The position numbers and the translations under genes are program-made. 64,000 nucleotides of DNA. Source: Chloroflexota bacterium. Lineage in GTDB: Bacteria; Chloroflexota; Anaerolineae; Anaerolineales; Anaerolineaceae. Below, in pieces: positions 49,747 to 59,661 of this stretch. Position 1 is the first letter of the stretch; the number at the start of each line of letters is the position of its first letter. The notes beneath the pieces were generated by a model. That model did not search any database. It was not told the origin of the DNA and saw only the letters and a program-made list of their open reading frames with translations. The DNA lies in contig JAEKNU010000010.1 of assembly GCA_016838895.1 (NCBI GenBank), positions 1 to 64,000 of the forward strand. Reading direction: 5' to 3'.

Positions 49747-51015
49747 TTATTTTTTCCCTCCAACATTCGACAAAATCAGCTTCTTCTCAGCCACATTACC
49801 CGACAAATAGGCCAGCAATACACCAATACCCAATAACACTATGTTCAGTATAAAAGGCAAGGCTTTTTCCTGTGCAGAAAGCAAACCGGCAATCCAGCCA
49901 AAGGGAGAAGTAATCAGAATAATCACCACATACAAGACAGATTGAATACGAGCACGTTCCTGGGGGTTAATGGTCAGCACAGTCATCTGGTCTACCAATG
50001 GGCTGAGGGCTGCCATACTGGCAGCTTCAAAGAGTATACTGATCATCAAAATCCAATAACTATGGATTGGCACCAGCACAAGCAGAAATTGACTAAGTAA
50101 AAATCCGCCGAAACCCAACATAAGAGGAATTTTGAAGTTTATCTTTTTCAATCGTGGAATAATCACAAAGAAAAAGATCAGCATCACCAATGACTTGGCA
50201 AAGGGATAAATGACGATATTCTCCGCTGGGATACCGATTTTTTCGGTAACAATCACCGACCAAAAGGTACCGTTGATCATGGTTGTAATACTCATTACCG
50301 CCATGATGCCCATAGTATACAGGGTGGCGGGTGTGCTGATTAAAATCTGAAAAACACCTTTGTATTCCTTCAAGCTGGAAAAGATACTTATGCCTTTGGT
50401 AGCCTGCATACGCACCACTCCCTGACGCGTTTCCGTAGTCATGCGGTACGTTAAAATAGCTTTTACGGTGTATGAAATTGATGCAACCAGGAGCAGAATT
50501 CGCAATGCGGGCACTAGGTCAAATGCTTTGATCATCAATCCGGCCAGCGGTACAAAATACCCCGAAAACAGGCAGGCAATTTGAATCCAGGAAAAAATGT
50601 CGATCAATTCATCCGGCTCTGCATCCTCAATCATCAAACAGGTCCAGGAATTTTGGGTGATGCGAATAAACGAGCCTATCATGGCTGCGGCTAAAAAATA
50701 CCAGAAGTTTTGTGCAATAGCAAATATCAAGGTTTGCACACTTGACGCCAGGATATCAAAAATTAAGGTGGTTTTACGGCGGCCTAATTTATCAGTGATC
50801 ACCCCACTGAACAAGGCCATAACCAGTTGAAACCCCCAACCCACACTCAGTAAAAAACCGATTTGCGGTTCACTAATCCCCAATGCCAGCATATACACTG
50901 CCACATAGGGTGCTACTAAATTTGCCGGTATTCCGTTTATTGGTTCAGTATAAACACAGCCGCGCGCATTCCCCTTGAACTCAATCAAGGTCTTAAACAT
51001 AGGATGTACTTTCAT
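49747..51015 (-). CDS. MFS transporter (copy 2 of tandem pair)
   Basis: Strongly similar along its length to 48251-49522. Confidence 0.85.
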   Translation of the reverse strand: MKVHPMFKTLIEFKGNARGCVYTEPINGIPANLVAPYVAVYMLALGISEPQIGFLLSVGWGFQLVMALFSGVITDKLGRRKTTLIFDILASSVQTLIFAIAQNFWYFLAAAMIGSFIRITQNSWTCLMIEDAEPDELIDIFSWIQIACLFSGYFVPLAGLMIKAFDLVPALRILLLVASISYTVKAILTYRMTTETRQGVVRMQATKGISIFSSLKEYKGVFQILISTPATLYTMGIMAVMSITTMINGTFWSVIVTEKIGIPAENIVIYPFAKSLVMLIFFFVIIPRLKKINFKIPLMLGFGGFLLSQFLLVLVPIHSYWILMISILFEAASMAALSPLVDQMTVLTINPQERARIQSVLYVVIILITSPFGWIAGLLSAQEKALPFILNIVLLGIGVLLAYLSGNVAEKKLILSNVGGKK

Positions 51016-51087
51016 GAAGCAAGAATTCCTTAATTATGGGTCATTCTCCCCTGACAAAGAACTGCCAGAGGAGATACATTTACATAA

Positions 51088-53892
51088 TTATTGGATTTTG
51101 ATCGTCTTCATGTTACAAGTTTCAGGAAAATGGATGATGACTTCCTCGAGCTCTGCATGCCAATACCAGGCGGCCTGTAACCCAAACGACTGGTCATTAT
51201 TAATACGTAGTAATGCTTTGTCATCAATCATTACACATCCTGGTTCCTTGGTATAAAGAATCAGATCTACTCCAATAGTCAACGCAGGAAGCATTATTTC
51301 AATAGTGCTTCCATCTGCATTCTGATTCACCTCAATGTTCACAGATTCATTGATCTCTGGCAGTTTTATGCTTTCATTGATTATTCCACCAGGAAAAATC
51401 CGCAGTGTGAGGTTGGTGAATGCATCAGTACGATTGCCAACAGGACTACCTAATGAGCCGGTTGCATCCGTTTGCAATGCAACCATACTGCTTTTACGTT
51501 GATATACCGGAATAAAATCTCGGGGTGCTTCTACTTCTTTGGTAATTGGTCCTTGAATCATTTCACCTGTCCAAAAATCACGCCATTCTCCTGCGGGCAG
51601 GTAAACTTTCCAGGTTTGTGCATTTTCTTCAACTACGGGTGAAACCAGCAAGGCATCTCCAAATAGATACTGCCAGGGATATGCCCGGCATTGCTTATCT
51701 TTGGGAAACTCCAAAGCAAGCGCACGCGTCATCGGCAAGCCACTTTGGCTGCTTTTATAAGCCTCATTTAAAATATATGGCATTAAGTTCATGCGAACAT
51801 TGGTAAACCAGCGAAATACCGGAATAACATCTTCATCGCCACTCTGTTCCTGCATATTCCAGGGAGTGCGATCCCGGCTGGGTTTACGCTGATGATTAAC
51901 ATCTGAGTGATATTGCATAATCGGGCAAAATACCGAGAAAGCCGTGGCGCGCAAGTACAGTTCACTGGTTGGTATTGGGCCAGCGAATCCGGCGATGTCC
52001 CAACCAAAGAAGGGCACACCACTGATGCCCACATTCAGCATGGCATTGATGGTTGCTCGGAAAGCTTCCCAGGTGGAATTCTCGTCTCCAGCCCAATGGC
52101 AGGGATTTACCTGTGCACCGGTATACCCAGCCCGACTGAACAAAACGAAATCATCCCCGCGATATTTTTCCATAAACTTGCGGTATGCTTCTTCATAATC
52201 TACTGGATATCGATTGATACTGCGATGTCCTCTCATCCCGTTATGGAAAACAGTATTCAAATCCCAGATGTGTTCACCGCCATCGGTCTTGAAACCATCC
52301 ACACCCATTTCCTGTACCAAATAGGCTCGTTTGCTAAACCACCAATCTTCGGCCCCAGGGTTGGTAAAATCCAGCACCAGGCTGTCACCGAACCAGGGCA
52401 TATGGCTTTCCACCCGATGTGGATTTTCATCCTCGTTTCTTACCACGAACCCTTTTTCAATCACATAGATTTGATCTTGCTGATTCAGTTCCTGATCGAG
52501 ATGCTCATCTTCTCTAGCCTGCTTGATTGCCGGATTTTGCCACAATACCAAACGAATACCGGCTTGATGAAGTTCATCTACCATGGCTTTCGGATCAGGC
52601 CAACGCCCCTCGTGCGGAAAAGTGAAATCTGCCAGCGCTAATACTTCAGATGAAGGTTTCATCTCATACTGTGCATCATTCCAAATATAAAAATTGATCT
52701 CGTCACTCCAGGCTTCAATAACCAGCACGGTAGCGGGGATGTCATATTCATCGGCAAGTTGTAGTTGATGTAATACTTCCTTTTGGCTGTTCCAATCATT
52801 GCTGCTCATCCACAGACCAAACACCCAATCCGGAGGTAATTTCGGCATACCCGTCAGTTTTGTAAATGTTTGCACAATTTCTTTTGGAGACGCCTGCATT
52901 AGGAAAATCATTTCAAGCTGAGCGTGCTCACCGGTTGCTTCACCAATCACATACCATCTATCCGGTGATTCTGCGGCCAGATCAAACTCAGCCTGACGAT
53001 CTGTTTTCAGCCACATACCATAACCACGGGATGAAAGATAAAAGGGAATTGGCATGTAGGTACGCTTACCCTGACTGGTGTATTGACCATACACCCGGTT
53101 ATCCAAATGTTGTCCACGCTGATCCAAGGCATTAAAGCGTTCCCCAAAACCATAAAAACCCTCATCCTCTGGGCTGTCAAAACACAGACGATACTTTATC
53201 ACATTACCCTGTGCATCGATCAGCACCTGTAATGCCGAAGTACTTTGCAGTATCAACCCATCAGAAGTGCGGTGCAGCACAAAGCGCAATGGATTATTGA
53301 AAATTGAGAGATGCAGATTTCCCCATTGCGCGCTGACCTGGTCTAGCTTTCCATCATCAGCAGGTCTGATCTTTTCAGATACTTTGCTGAGTTGCACTCT
53401 TAACGATTCATTTTGAGTTTCCTGCACAACAAGGCGGATGAGTAAATCATCATGTTCAGTTCTCAGAATGACAGATATCTGATCCACATTTTCTTCCTGT
53501 CCGACCACATCAAGAATGTTAATCCATCGAGTGACATGAAATGAAAATTTTTGGCTTTCCACATGCTGGTTTGCATTTTCTGCCAGAAAACGATACTGAA
53601 CCGATTCTCCACCAATGAATGCAGGTAATTCAACCTGCCAGATATCTGTTTCTTCATCGGAAGATAATTTCACTGCGTCCGAGCAGGTATGCAGCGGATC
53701 GCTGTCAATTTGCCACAGACAACTAACGGATTGAACTGCAGCGTTTTTTTCGGTCTCAACTTGCAAGGTAATTGGCTCTCCACTGGCAGGATCACGCGGG
53801 CTGCGCTCACAAGTCATTGGAATATACGGATGATTCTCGCCATATGGCTGATGCAGTATAGAAAAGGGGTTGGCTTTATTTTGATCAGTCAT
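51088..53892 (-). CDS. Glycoside hydrolase family 31
   Basis: GFYGFGERFNALDQRG, WVFGLWMSSNDW, GVDGFKTDGGE catalytic region, PFFGWDIAGF; SD AAGGAAAG before ATG 53892. Confidence 0.9.
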   Translation of the reverse strand: MTDQNKANPFSILHQPYGENHPYIPMTCERSPRDPASGEPITLQVETEKNAAVQSVSCLWQIDSDPLHTCSDAVKLSSDEETDIWQVELPAFIGGESVQYRFLAENANQHVESQKFSFHVTRWINILDVVGQEENVDQISVILRTEHDDLLIRLVVQETQNESLRVQLSKVSEKIRPADDGKLDQVSAQWGNLHLSIFNNPLRFVLHRTSDGLILQSTSALQVLIDAQGNVIKYRLCFDSPEDEGFYGFGERFNALDQRGQHLDNRVYGQYTSQGKRTYMPIPFYLSSRGYGMWLKTDRQAEFDLAAESPDRWYVIGEATGEHAQLEMIFLMQASPKEIVQTFTKLTGMPKLPPDWVFGLWMSSNDWNSQKEVLHQLQLADEYDIPATVLVIEAWSDEINFYIWNDAQYEMKPSSEVLALADFTFPHEGRWPDPKAMVDELHQAGIRLVLWQNPAIKQAREDEHLDQELNQQDQIYVIEKGFVVRNEDENPHRVESHMPWFGDSLVLDFTNPGAEDWWFSKRAYLVQEMGVDGFKTDGGEHIWDLNTVFHNGMRGHRSINRYPVDYEEAYRKFMEKYRGDDFVLFSRAGYTGAQVNPCHWAGDENSTWEAFRATINAMLNVGISGVPFFGWDIAGFAGPIPTSELYLRATAFSVFCPIMQYHSDVNHQRKPSRDRTPWNMQEQSGDEDVIPVFRWFTNVRMNLMPYILNEAYKSSQSGLPMTRALALEFPKDKQCRAYPWQYLFGDALLVSPVVEENAQTWKVYLPAGEWRDFWTGEMIQGPITKEVEAPRDFIPVYQRKSSMVALQTDATGSLGSPVGNRTDAFTNLTLRIFPGGIINESIKLPEINESVNIEVNQNADGSTIEIMLPALTIGVDLILYTKEPGCVMIDDKALLRINNDQSFGLQAAWYWHAELEEVIIHFPETCNMKTIKIQ

Positions 53893-55036
53893 GTTGCTTT
53901 CCTTTGTTGATTTCATTTACAAGAATGATGTACATGGCGTGGGACCATAATAGAGGTTTAGCAACCACTCCCCATTTCTCCACCCAGGGTTGATAATGAT
54001 GAGGTAATAAAACATAATCATTGATCTGTTCTGCAAGCAGCTCATTTTCATCCGCACAGGCTTCAATCCATGCTTGCAGGATTTCCGCTTTATCAATCCT
54101 GCCGGTTTTGGCATAAATCCAACCCAACCAGGCAGTTAATAGAATCCATTCGCCGCCGCCATAGTATTCATCCGTTGTATAACGGTAAATTCCTCCCTGC
54201 GGACGCAGTAAATCTTGTTCAATTTTCTTAAGTGTATTTTGCATGATTTCGCTGTTCATATCAAATACACCATATGGAAGCATCAGGCCCAACAAACTGG
54301 CGTCTACGCCTATATCCATTATCGGGAATGGCTCATGATCATTCGTTGCGGGTTGAATCATTTTCGCCAATCGCTGATCTGCTACCGCATACTTCTCAAT
54401 GAATGCCTTTACTTCCAACGCCTTTTCAGCGGCAGGAAAATCAAACGCTGTCAGCCAACCTTCATTCATCATAGTGGCAGCAGCCTGGAACCCTGCATAA
54501 ACCGCACCCAACGAATAAGTGTGAATATACTCAGGATGTTCTTCCCAGCAATCATAATTAGGTAATGACCAGACCAGCCCCAGATATTCCAGCGTAATCA
54601 ATATTGCAGGGCGCACTTCCTGTAGGATCTTTGTATCGTCAGTGATGCGCACATGCTCAGCCAAAGCCCACAACCAGGTACCATAACCATCCACCTGGAA
54701 ATTACCCCAGCTTTCATCTTGTGTGTCTTCCTTCCCATCAAGCGTGAAGCGAGTGTGTAACACATCATCTTTACCGGGAAGAAGCCCTTGATCAAGGGTT
54801 TGCCTAATTTGCTCTAGCTTTGGGGCATACTTTCCAATGGTATTGCCTAACCATTGGAAAAAAGAGGTGGCACTTTCGTGTTCACCGGCAGTATCCATGG
54901 CATGCGCAATAAAGCTGCCGTCTCTTAGCCAACTAAAATGGTAGGTTGGAAAAGCTGGCGAGGCAATATACGAACCCCACTTACTTTGATTTTCGAGAAT
55001 TACCTGTCTGGATTTTGTATATAATCTACCACTCAT
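53885..55036 (-). CDS. GH15-like glucoamylase/glucodextranase-type hydrolase
   Basis: GSYIASPAFPTYHFSWLRDGSFIAHAMDTAGEHE, WQVDGYGTWLWALAEH-type segment, PQGGIYRYTTDEYYGGGEWILLTAWLG. Confidence 0.85.
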   Translation of the reverse strand: MSGRLYTKSRQVILENQSKWGSYIASPAFPTYHFSWLRDGSFIAHAMDTAGEHESATSFFQWLGNTIGKYAPKLEQIRQTLDQGLLPGKDDVLHTRFTLDGKEDTQDESWGNFQVDGYGTWLWALAEHVRITDDTKILQEVRPAILITLEYLGLVWSLPNYDCWEEHPEYIHTYSLGAVYAGFQAAATMMNEGWLTAFDFPAAEKALEVKAFIEKYAVADQRLAKMIQPATNDHEPFPIMDIGVDASLLGLMLPYGVFDMNSEIMQNTLKKIEQDLLRPQGGIYRYTTDEYYGGGEWILLTAWLGWIYAKTGRIDKAEILQAWIEACADENELLAEQINDYVLLPHHYQPWVEKWGVVAKPLLWSHAMYIILVNEINKGKQHD

Positions 55037-55048
55037 TAATGAAAACCT

Positions 55049-55909
55049 CTAACCTTTTAATCCAGTTAGCTTTATGCTCTGGACAAAATATTTTTGTAAA
55101 ATGAAGAACAATATTAAAATGGGTAATACAGTCAGCACCGAGCCGGCCATCTGCAGATCCCAACGGGTGGTGTACTGCCCAACCAGGTATGATAAACCTA
55201 CCGATAATGTCCTTTTTTCCGGACTGCTGAGCATAACCAGCGGCCATAGAAAATCATTCCAGACACTCTGGAAGGTCATCACAGCCAAGGTAGCCAATAT
55301 CGGTTTGGAACTGGGCAATAAAATACGCAAATAAAACATCAATGGATTACACCCGTCCAATTTAGCGGCATCTTCCAATTCTTTGGGGAAGCTGAGGAAA
55401 AACTGACGCATTAGGAAAATACTGAAACCATCTGCTACCTGGGGGAGAATTACACCCAGATGCGTATTTACCAGATCCATGTAACGCATAATGATGAAAT
55501 TTGGAATAATGGTGATTTGCGAAGAGATCATCATGGTTGCCAGGGTCAGTACAAAAAGAAAATTACGCCCGGGAAATTTCATACGGGCAAAGGCATAACC
55601 TGCCATAGAGCAGATGATTAACCGAACAATGGTAACCGTAACTGTAATTTTCAGGGTATTCCAGCTATACAGGCCAAAATTAATGCGACTGAATACCTCA
55701 GTGTAATTGCTCCACACGAATGGGTTGGGCAGCCAGTTTGGCGGCCAGGCAAATAATTGTTGTTGATCCTTCAATGAAGTGGAAATCATCCAGATAAAGG
55801 GCACAATCATGATCAAGGCGCCAAGCGTCAATAAAACATACGCTGACACTTTTCCAAACGAGATTTTCTTTTTCTTCTTTTCAGAGGAATGAATAACTAT
55901 TTCGCTCAT
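55049..55909 (-). CDS. Carbohydrate ABC transporter permease (MalG-like)
   Basis: EAA motif ELEDAAKLDGCNPLMFYLRILLP; six TM segments. Confidence 0.9.
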   Translation of the reverse strand: MSEIVIHSSEKKKKKISFGKVSAYVLLTLGALIMIVPFIWMISTSLKDQQQLFAWPPNWLPNPFVWSNYTEVFSRINFGLYSWNTLKITVTVTIVRLIICSMAGYAFARMKFPGRNFLFVLTLATMMISSQITIIPNFIIMRYMDLVNTHLGVILPQVADGFSIFLMRQFFLSFPKELEDAAKLDGCNPLMFYLRILLPSSKPILATLAVMTFQSVWNDFLWPLVMLSSPEKRTLSVGLSYLVGQYTTRWDLQMAGSVLTVLPILILFFILQKYFVQSIKLTGLKG

Positions 55910-55912
55910 TTT

Positions 55913-56863
55913 CTACTCCTCCCCATAAACCCATCTACTGCGCATTTTCCATTGAATAATGGTCAACACCAATAAGATTGCCATCAAGGCAAAGGACAAG
56001 GCCGCAGCATATCCCATTTTTGAATATTTAAAGGCATTCTGCCAGATATAAAAACCAACTGTACTGGTGGCACGTGCCGGTCCGCCTTCATGTTTCATGG
56101 ACATGTTGTAAACCAGGTCAAAGGTCTGTAATGAACCAATGATGCCCATTACCGCAGTAAAAAATATCGCCGGGCTAATCAGCGGCAGGGTGATATTTTT
56201 AAAGATACTGCCCTCATTGGCCCCATCCACTTCTGCTGCATCTCGCAGTTCACTCGGAACATCCTGCAATGCAGCCAGGAAGATGACAACGTTGAAGCCC
56301 AGATTTTTCCAAACATCCACTATTGCAATGGATGTCAATGCATATTTGGTATCATGCAAGAAATTAATTGATTCCAATCCAATATTGGTCAAAAAGGTAT
56401 TGATCATGCCAAAATCTGACAGCAGCCAGACCCAGATAGCACTAACCGCTACTGATGCCGCCACTACCGGTACATAATATGCCGTGCGGAAAAAGGCTAA
56501 CCCCTTTATCTTCTGATTAAGTGCGATCGCCAATCCCAAAGAGATAACCAGATTTAGCGGAACGCTTAATGCGGCATAATAAAAGGTATTGCCAAATACC
56601 TTTTGCGTGGTCGGGTCTGCAAATAAACGGACATAGTTGGTCAGTCCGATGAATTCAGGGGATGAAAGAAGATTCCAATTCGTAAATGAAATGATAAATC
56701 CAATAACCAGAGGAATTAATTTAAAAAACAATATGATCAGCATGCTGGGCAAGATAAACAAATATCCCCAAAAATATTTTCTTACCATCTTAAGCAATCG
56801 TTGCCATAATGTTGGTTTCATTTCAGTCATATGGTCGTTTTCCATAGCTGACTCCATAAACAT
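55913..56863 (-). CDS. Carbohydrate ABC transporter permease (MalF/UgpA-like)
   Basis: EAA motif ELRDAAEVDGANEGSIFKNITLPLISP. Confidence 0.9.
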   Translation of the reverse strand: MFMESAMENDHMTEMKPTLWQRLLKMVRKYFWGYLFILPSMLIILFFKLIPLVIGFIISFTNWNLLSSPEFIGLTNYVRLFADPTTQKVFGNTFYYAALSVPLNLVISLGLAIALNQKIKGLAFFRTAYYVPVVAASVAVSAIWVWLLSDFGMINTFLTNIGLESINFLHDTKYALTSIAIVDVWKNLGFNVVIFLAALQDVPSELRDAAEVDGANEGSIFKNITLPLISPAIFFTAVMGIIGSLQTFDLVYNMSMKHEGGPARATSTVGFYIWQNAFKYSKMGYAAALSFALMAILLVLTIIQWKMRSRWVYGEE

Positions 56864-56932
56864 GCGGATTTTGTATTAATGACGAAGGGCAGACTGGCTG
56901 CCCTTCGCTCGTCCATGAGGAAAGACTTAATT

Positions 56933-58276
56933 TTATTCAGCTAAAATGGGGGCGATTGCATCGCAGGCAGCTTGCATGGCTTCCGGAACGGTGATGTCGC
57001 CCAGTAAAGCGGAATCTAATTGGGAGGAAATCGCATCTGAAATTTCTGACCAGCGGGCATGGGTTGGTACGCTCTTAGCAAATTCAGCAGATTCAAGGAA
57101 TACTGCAGCATTGACGGGTTTCTTGCCTTCCATGGCGCTCAGGAAAGAACCTTCAGCTACCGCTTTGATCGGTGCAATTTCGAAACCTGCATCCTGACGG
57201 ATTTGATCGCCTTCTGCACCGGTGACGAATTTCATGAATTCAAAAGCCGCATCCTGCTGTTCAGAGCTGGAAAGAACTGAATAGGCATTTCCAAACAAGA
57301 ATGTTGCTTTTTCGCCTGTGGGACCATAAGGTAAGGTGGTGGCATCCCAATCGAAATCGACGATTACTTCATTGAATTCTGAGATAGACCATGGACCAAT
57401 AGGATACATAGCGATACGTCCACCTTCGAACATGTGCCAGTCATCCTGAGCAGCCAGATCATTTGCTGAAGGAGCAACATAGTCGGTCAGGGTCAGATCA
57501 ACCATGGCCTGGAAACCGTCAATCGCTGCTTGTTCGGTCAATGTACATTCCGTTGCATCAGCATTGAAAGGCGTTGCGCCGGTCATCAGCATATAGTATG
57601 GCCACCATAAGCGCGAGGTACCAAAGATATCGATGTTGCCGTCTCCGTTGGTATCCTGGGTCAGCTGTTTGTTATAGGCCATGAAAGTATCCCAATCCAT
57701 GGTGTCATCCGGGTAAGGTAAACCGGCTGCATCAAATAAACTTTTGTTGTAAAACAATACTACATTGGAGTATGACGCGGGTAAACCATACTGGCCGCCA
57801 TTATTTTGGAACATATCCAGTGTGCTTTGATAGTAGGCGCTGAGATCATATCCATCGGCTTCAATCATGGGATTCAAATCAAGCAGAGCGCCACTGGCTG
57901 CCATCTCTTGCAGCATGGAAAGATCAAGGGAAGCAACATCAGGAGCGGTTCCTCCGGCAATCCAGGTCTTCAATGAAGTGAAGTAATCTGCGTAGGCGAG
58001 CAATTGGAAATCTACTACGATTTCCGGGTGAGCTTCCTGGAAAGCAGCTACAACGGCTGCTTCAGCGCCTTCTTTGTTTTCATCATAGGTCAAGAAACTG
58101 ACCACTTTGATGGTGACAGGTTCTGCTGATGAACCATCTGCAGCAGATTGACCTGCCTGGGCTTCGCCACTGGCAGCAGATTCATTAGCCGGTTGAGCGG
58201 TTGAGGCGCATGCCCCTAAAAGAACACTCATGACAATCAATAGGGAAAGCAACATAAATGGTAAGCGGTTTTTCAT
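56933..58276 (-). CDS. Extracellular sugar-binding lipoprotein (ABC transporter)
   Basis: LLGACAST lipobox; typical family-1 SBP architecture. Confidence 0.9.
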   Translation of the reverse strand: MKNRLPFMLLSLLIVMSVLLGACASTAQPANESAASGEAQAGQSAADGSSAEPVTIKVVSFLTYDENKEGAEAAVVAAFQEAHPEIVVDFQLLAYADYFTSLKTWIAGGTAPDVASLDLSMLQEMAASGALLDLNPMIEADGYDLSAYYQSTLDMFQNNGGQYGLPASYSNVVLFYNKSLFDAAGLPYPDDTMDWDTFMAYNKQLTQDTNGDGNIDIFGTSRLWWPYYMLMTGATPFNADATECTLTEQAAIDGFQAMVDLTLTDYVAPSANDLAAQDDWHMFEGGRIAMYPIGPWSISEFNEVIVDFDWDATTLPYGPTGEKATFLFGNAYSVLSSSEQQDAAFEFMKFVTGAEGDQIRQDAGFEIAPIKAVAEGSFLSAMEGKKPVNAAVFLESAEFAKSVPTHARWSEISDAISSQLDSALLGDITVPEAMQAACDAIAPILAE

Positions 58277-58344
58277 CTTCTACTCCTTGTGCTAGGTAGG
58301 GTTGATTTTCTGTACTGTAGCTACAGGGTAACCATTACTTTATA

Positions 58345-58362
58345 CAGTGAATAAATAAACTT
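58345..58362. promoter_or_regulatory. Candidate ROK operator upstream of sugar-binding protein gene
   Basis: AGTGAATAAATAA, shared with ROK/GH31 intergenic region. Confidence 0.4.
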
Positions 58363-58380
58363 AATTTAAAAAAATTTCAA

Positions 58381-59571
58381 TCAAACAGCGTCACTCTCCT
58401 CCTTCTGGATAGGTGAACTGAAAATTTCAGCGATGACCAGGCTGGCGGCACCTAATGCCCAAATATCATCTCCCCAGGAATCAATGCGGATTTCAGTATC
58501 TTTAGCCAATCCGGGCATAACATGTTGATTAAATGTACTGTGCACAGCAGAGAAAAAGACTTCGCCCATACGAATCCCCTCTCCGCTGATGATGATCAAT
58601 TTTGGATCAAATAAGCTGACCAGATTGGCAATTTGTCCGCCCAAAAGTTTTCCTGCACGAGCCAGAATATTGGCTGCTTCTGAATTGTTTTCTGCTTTCA
58701 GGATAAGATCATCCAGATTTTTGATATTCGGATCAATTTGTTTGCGTGCTTGCTCTACTAACGCACGGTCGCCCAGAAGGCTTTCCAGGCAGCCACGCTT
58801 ACCACAATCGCACAACGGACCATCCGGATCCACCATTACATGGCCCAACTCACCAGCTCCTCCGCCCTTGCCACGGTAAATCTGTCCGTTGATTACAATG
58901 CCCATACCAATACCACGTCCAATGGTAATTACAATGAAATTATCTTCCATCAAGCCTGGCTCCAGCCATTTTTCACTGAGGGTCAGGGTATTTACATCAT
59001 TATCAATATAGACAGGCACACGCATTTTTGATTTCAGCAAATCACGCAGCATGATGTTTTTCCAACCAAAAAATGGATTCTGTTTGACAACGCCATGTGC
59101 AAAATCGACCACGCCTGCCAGACCAATTCCTACCCCCATAAGTTGTTTCTTCCTAATACCACTGCTTTTGATCAGCAGTGCGACTAAAGTTGTTAAGGCT
59201 TCTACACTGGACTCTAACTGATGATCTGGTAATTCAATGGTATCTTTTGCTAAAATAGAGGCATTCAAATCCGTCAGCGCCCCAACAGCATGGTCTTCCA
59301 TCAGCTTGATGCCAATCACAAAACCACCACGCGGGTTAAGCGCCAGCATAATCGGTGGGCGACCGCCAGTAGAATCACCGGTGTTCTTTTCAAAGATCAT
59401 GTTCTCCTGAATCAACTGCCCAGTGATAGCGGTAACGGTAGCCGGACTAAGCCCGGTCATATGTACCAGTCCAACACGAGAAACGGCTCCTTCGCTCTTA
59501 ATGGCGTTTAACAGGAGAGATCGGTTGATACTTCGGATGAGTTCGCGATTTGCGCGTGGCATTTTGTTCAT
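58381..59571 (-). CDS. ROK-family transcriptional regulator
   Basis: N-terminal HTH; GVGIGLAGVVD, GRGIGMGIVINGQIYRGKGGGAGELGHVMVDPDGPLCDCGKRGCLE. Confidence 0.95.
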   Translation of the reverse strand: MNKMPRANRELIRSINRSLLLNAIKSEGAVSRVGLVHMTGLSPATVTAITGQLIQENMIFEKNTGDSTGGRPPIMLALNPRGGFVIGIKLMEDHAVGALTDLNASILAKDTIELPDHQLESSVEALTTLVALLIKSSGIRKKQLMGVGIGLAGVVDFAHGVVKQNPFFGWKNIMLRDLLKSKMRVPVYIDNDVNTLTLSEKWLEPGLMEDNFIVITIGRGIGMGIVINGQIYRGKGGGAGELGHVMVDPDGPLCDCGKRGCLESLLGDRALVEQARKQIDPNIKNLDDLILKAENNSEAANILARAGKLLGGQIANLVSLFDPKLIIISGEGIRMGEVFFSAVHSTFNQHVMPGLAKDTEIRIDSWGDDIWALGAASLVIAEIFSSPIQKEESDAV

Positions 59572-59586
59572 GGTATAATTACTTCG

Positions 59587-59602
59587 TTTAGTGAATGAAT
59601 TA
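59587..59602. promoter_or_regulatory. Candidate ROK operator in divergent ROK/GH31 intergenic region
   Basis: TTTAGTGAATGAATTA. Confidence 0.4.
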
Positions 59603-59661
59603 TGTTTCTATTATAGGATCATTTCTCAGATTGTCAATACCCACTTCTGGAGTTGTGTTTT

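Noticed and set aside
51907-52641. 244-aa plus-strand ORF
   Set aside because: Lies fully antisense inside a clear GH31 gene; composition is that of a shadow ORF.
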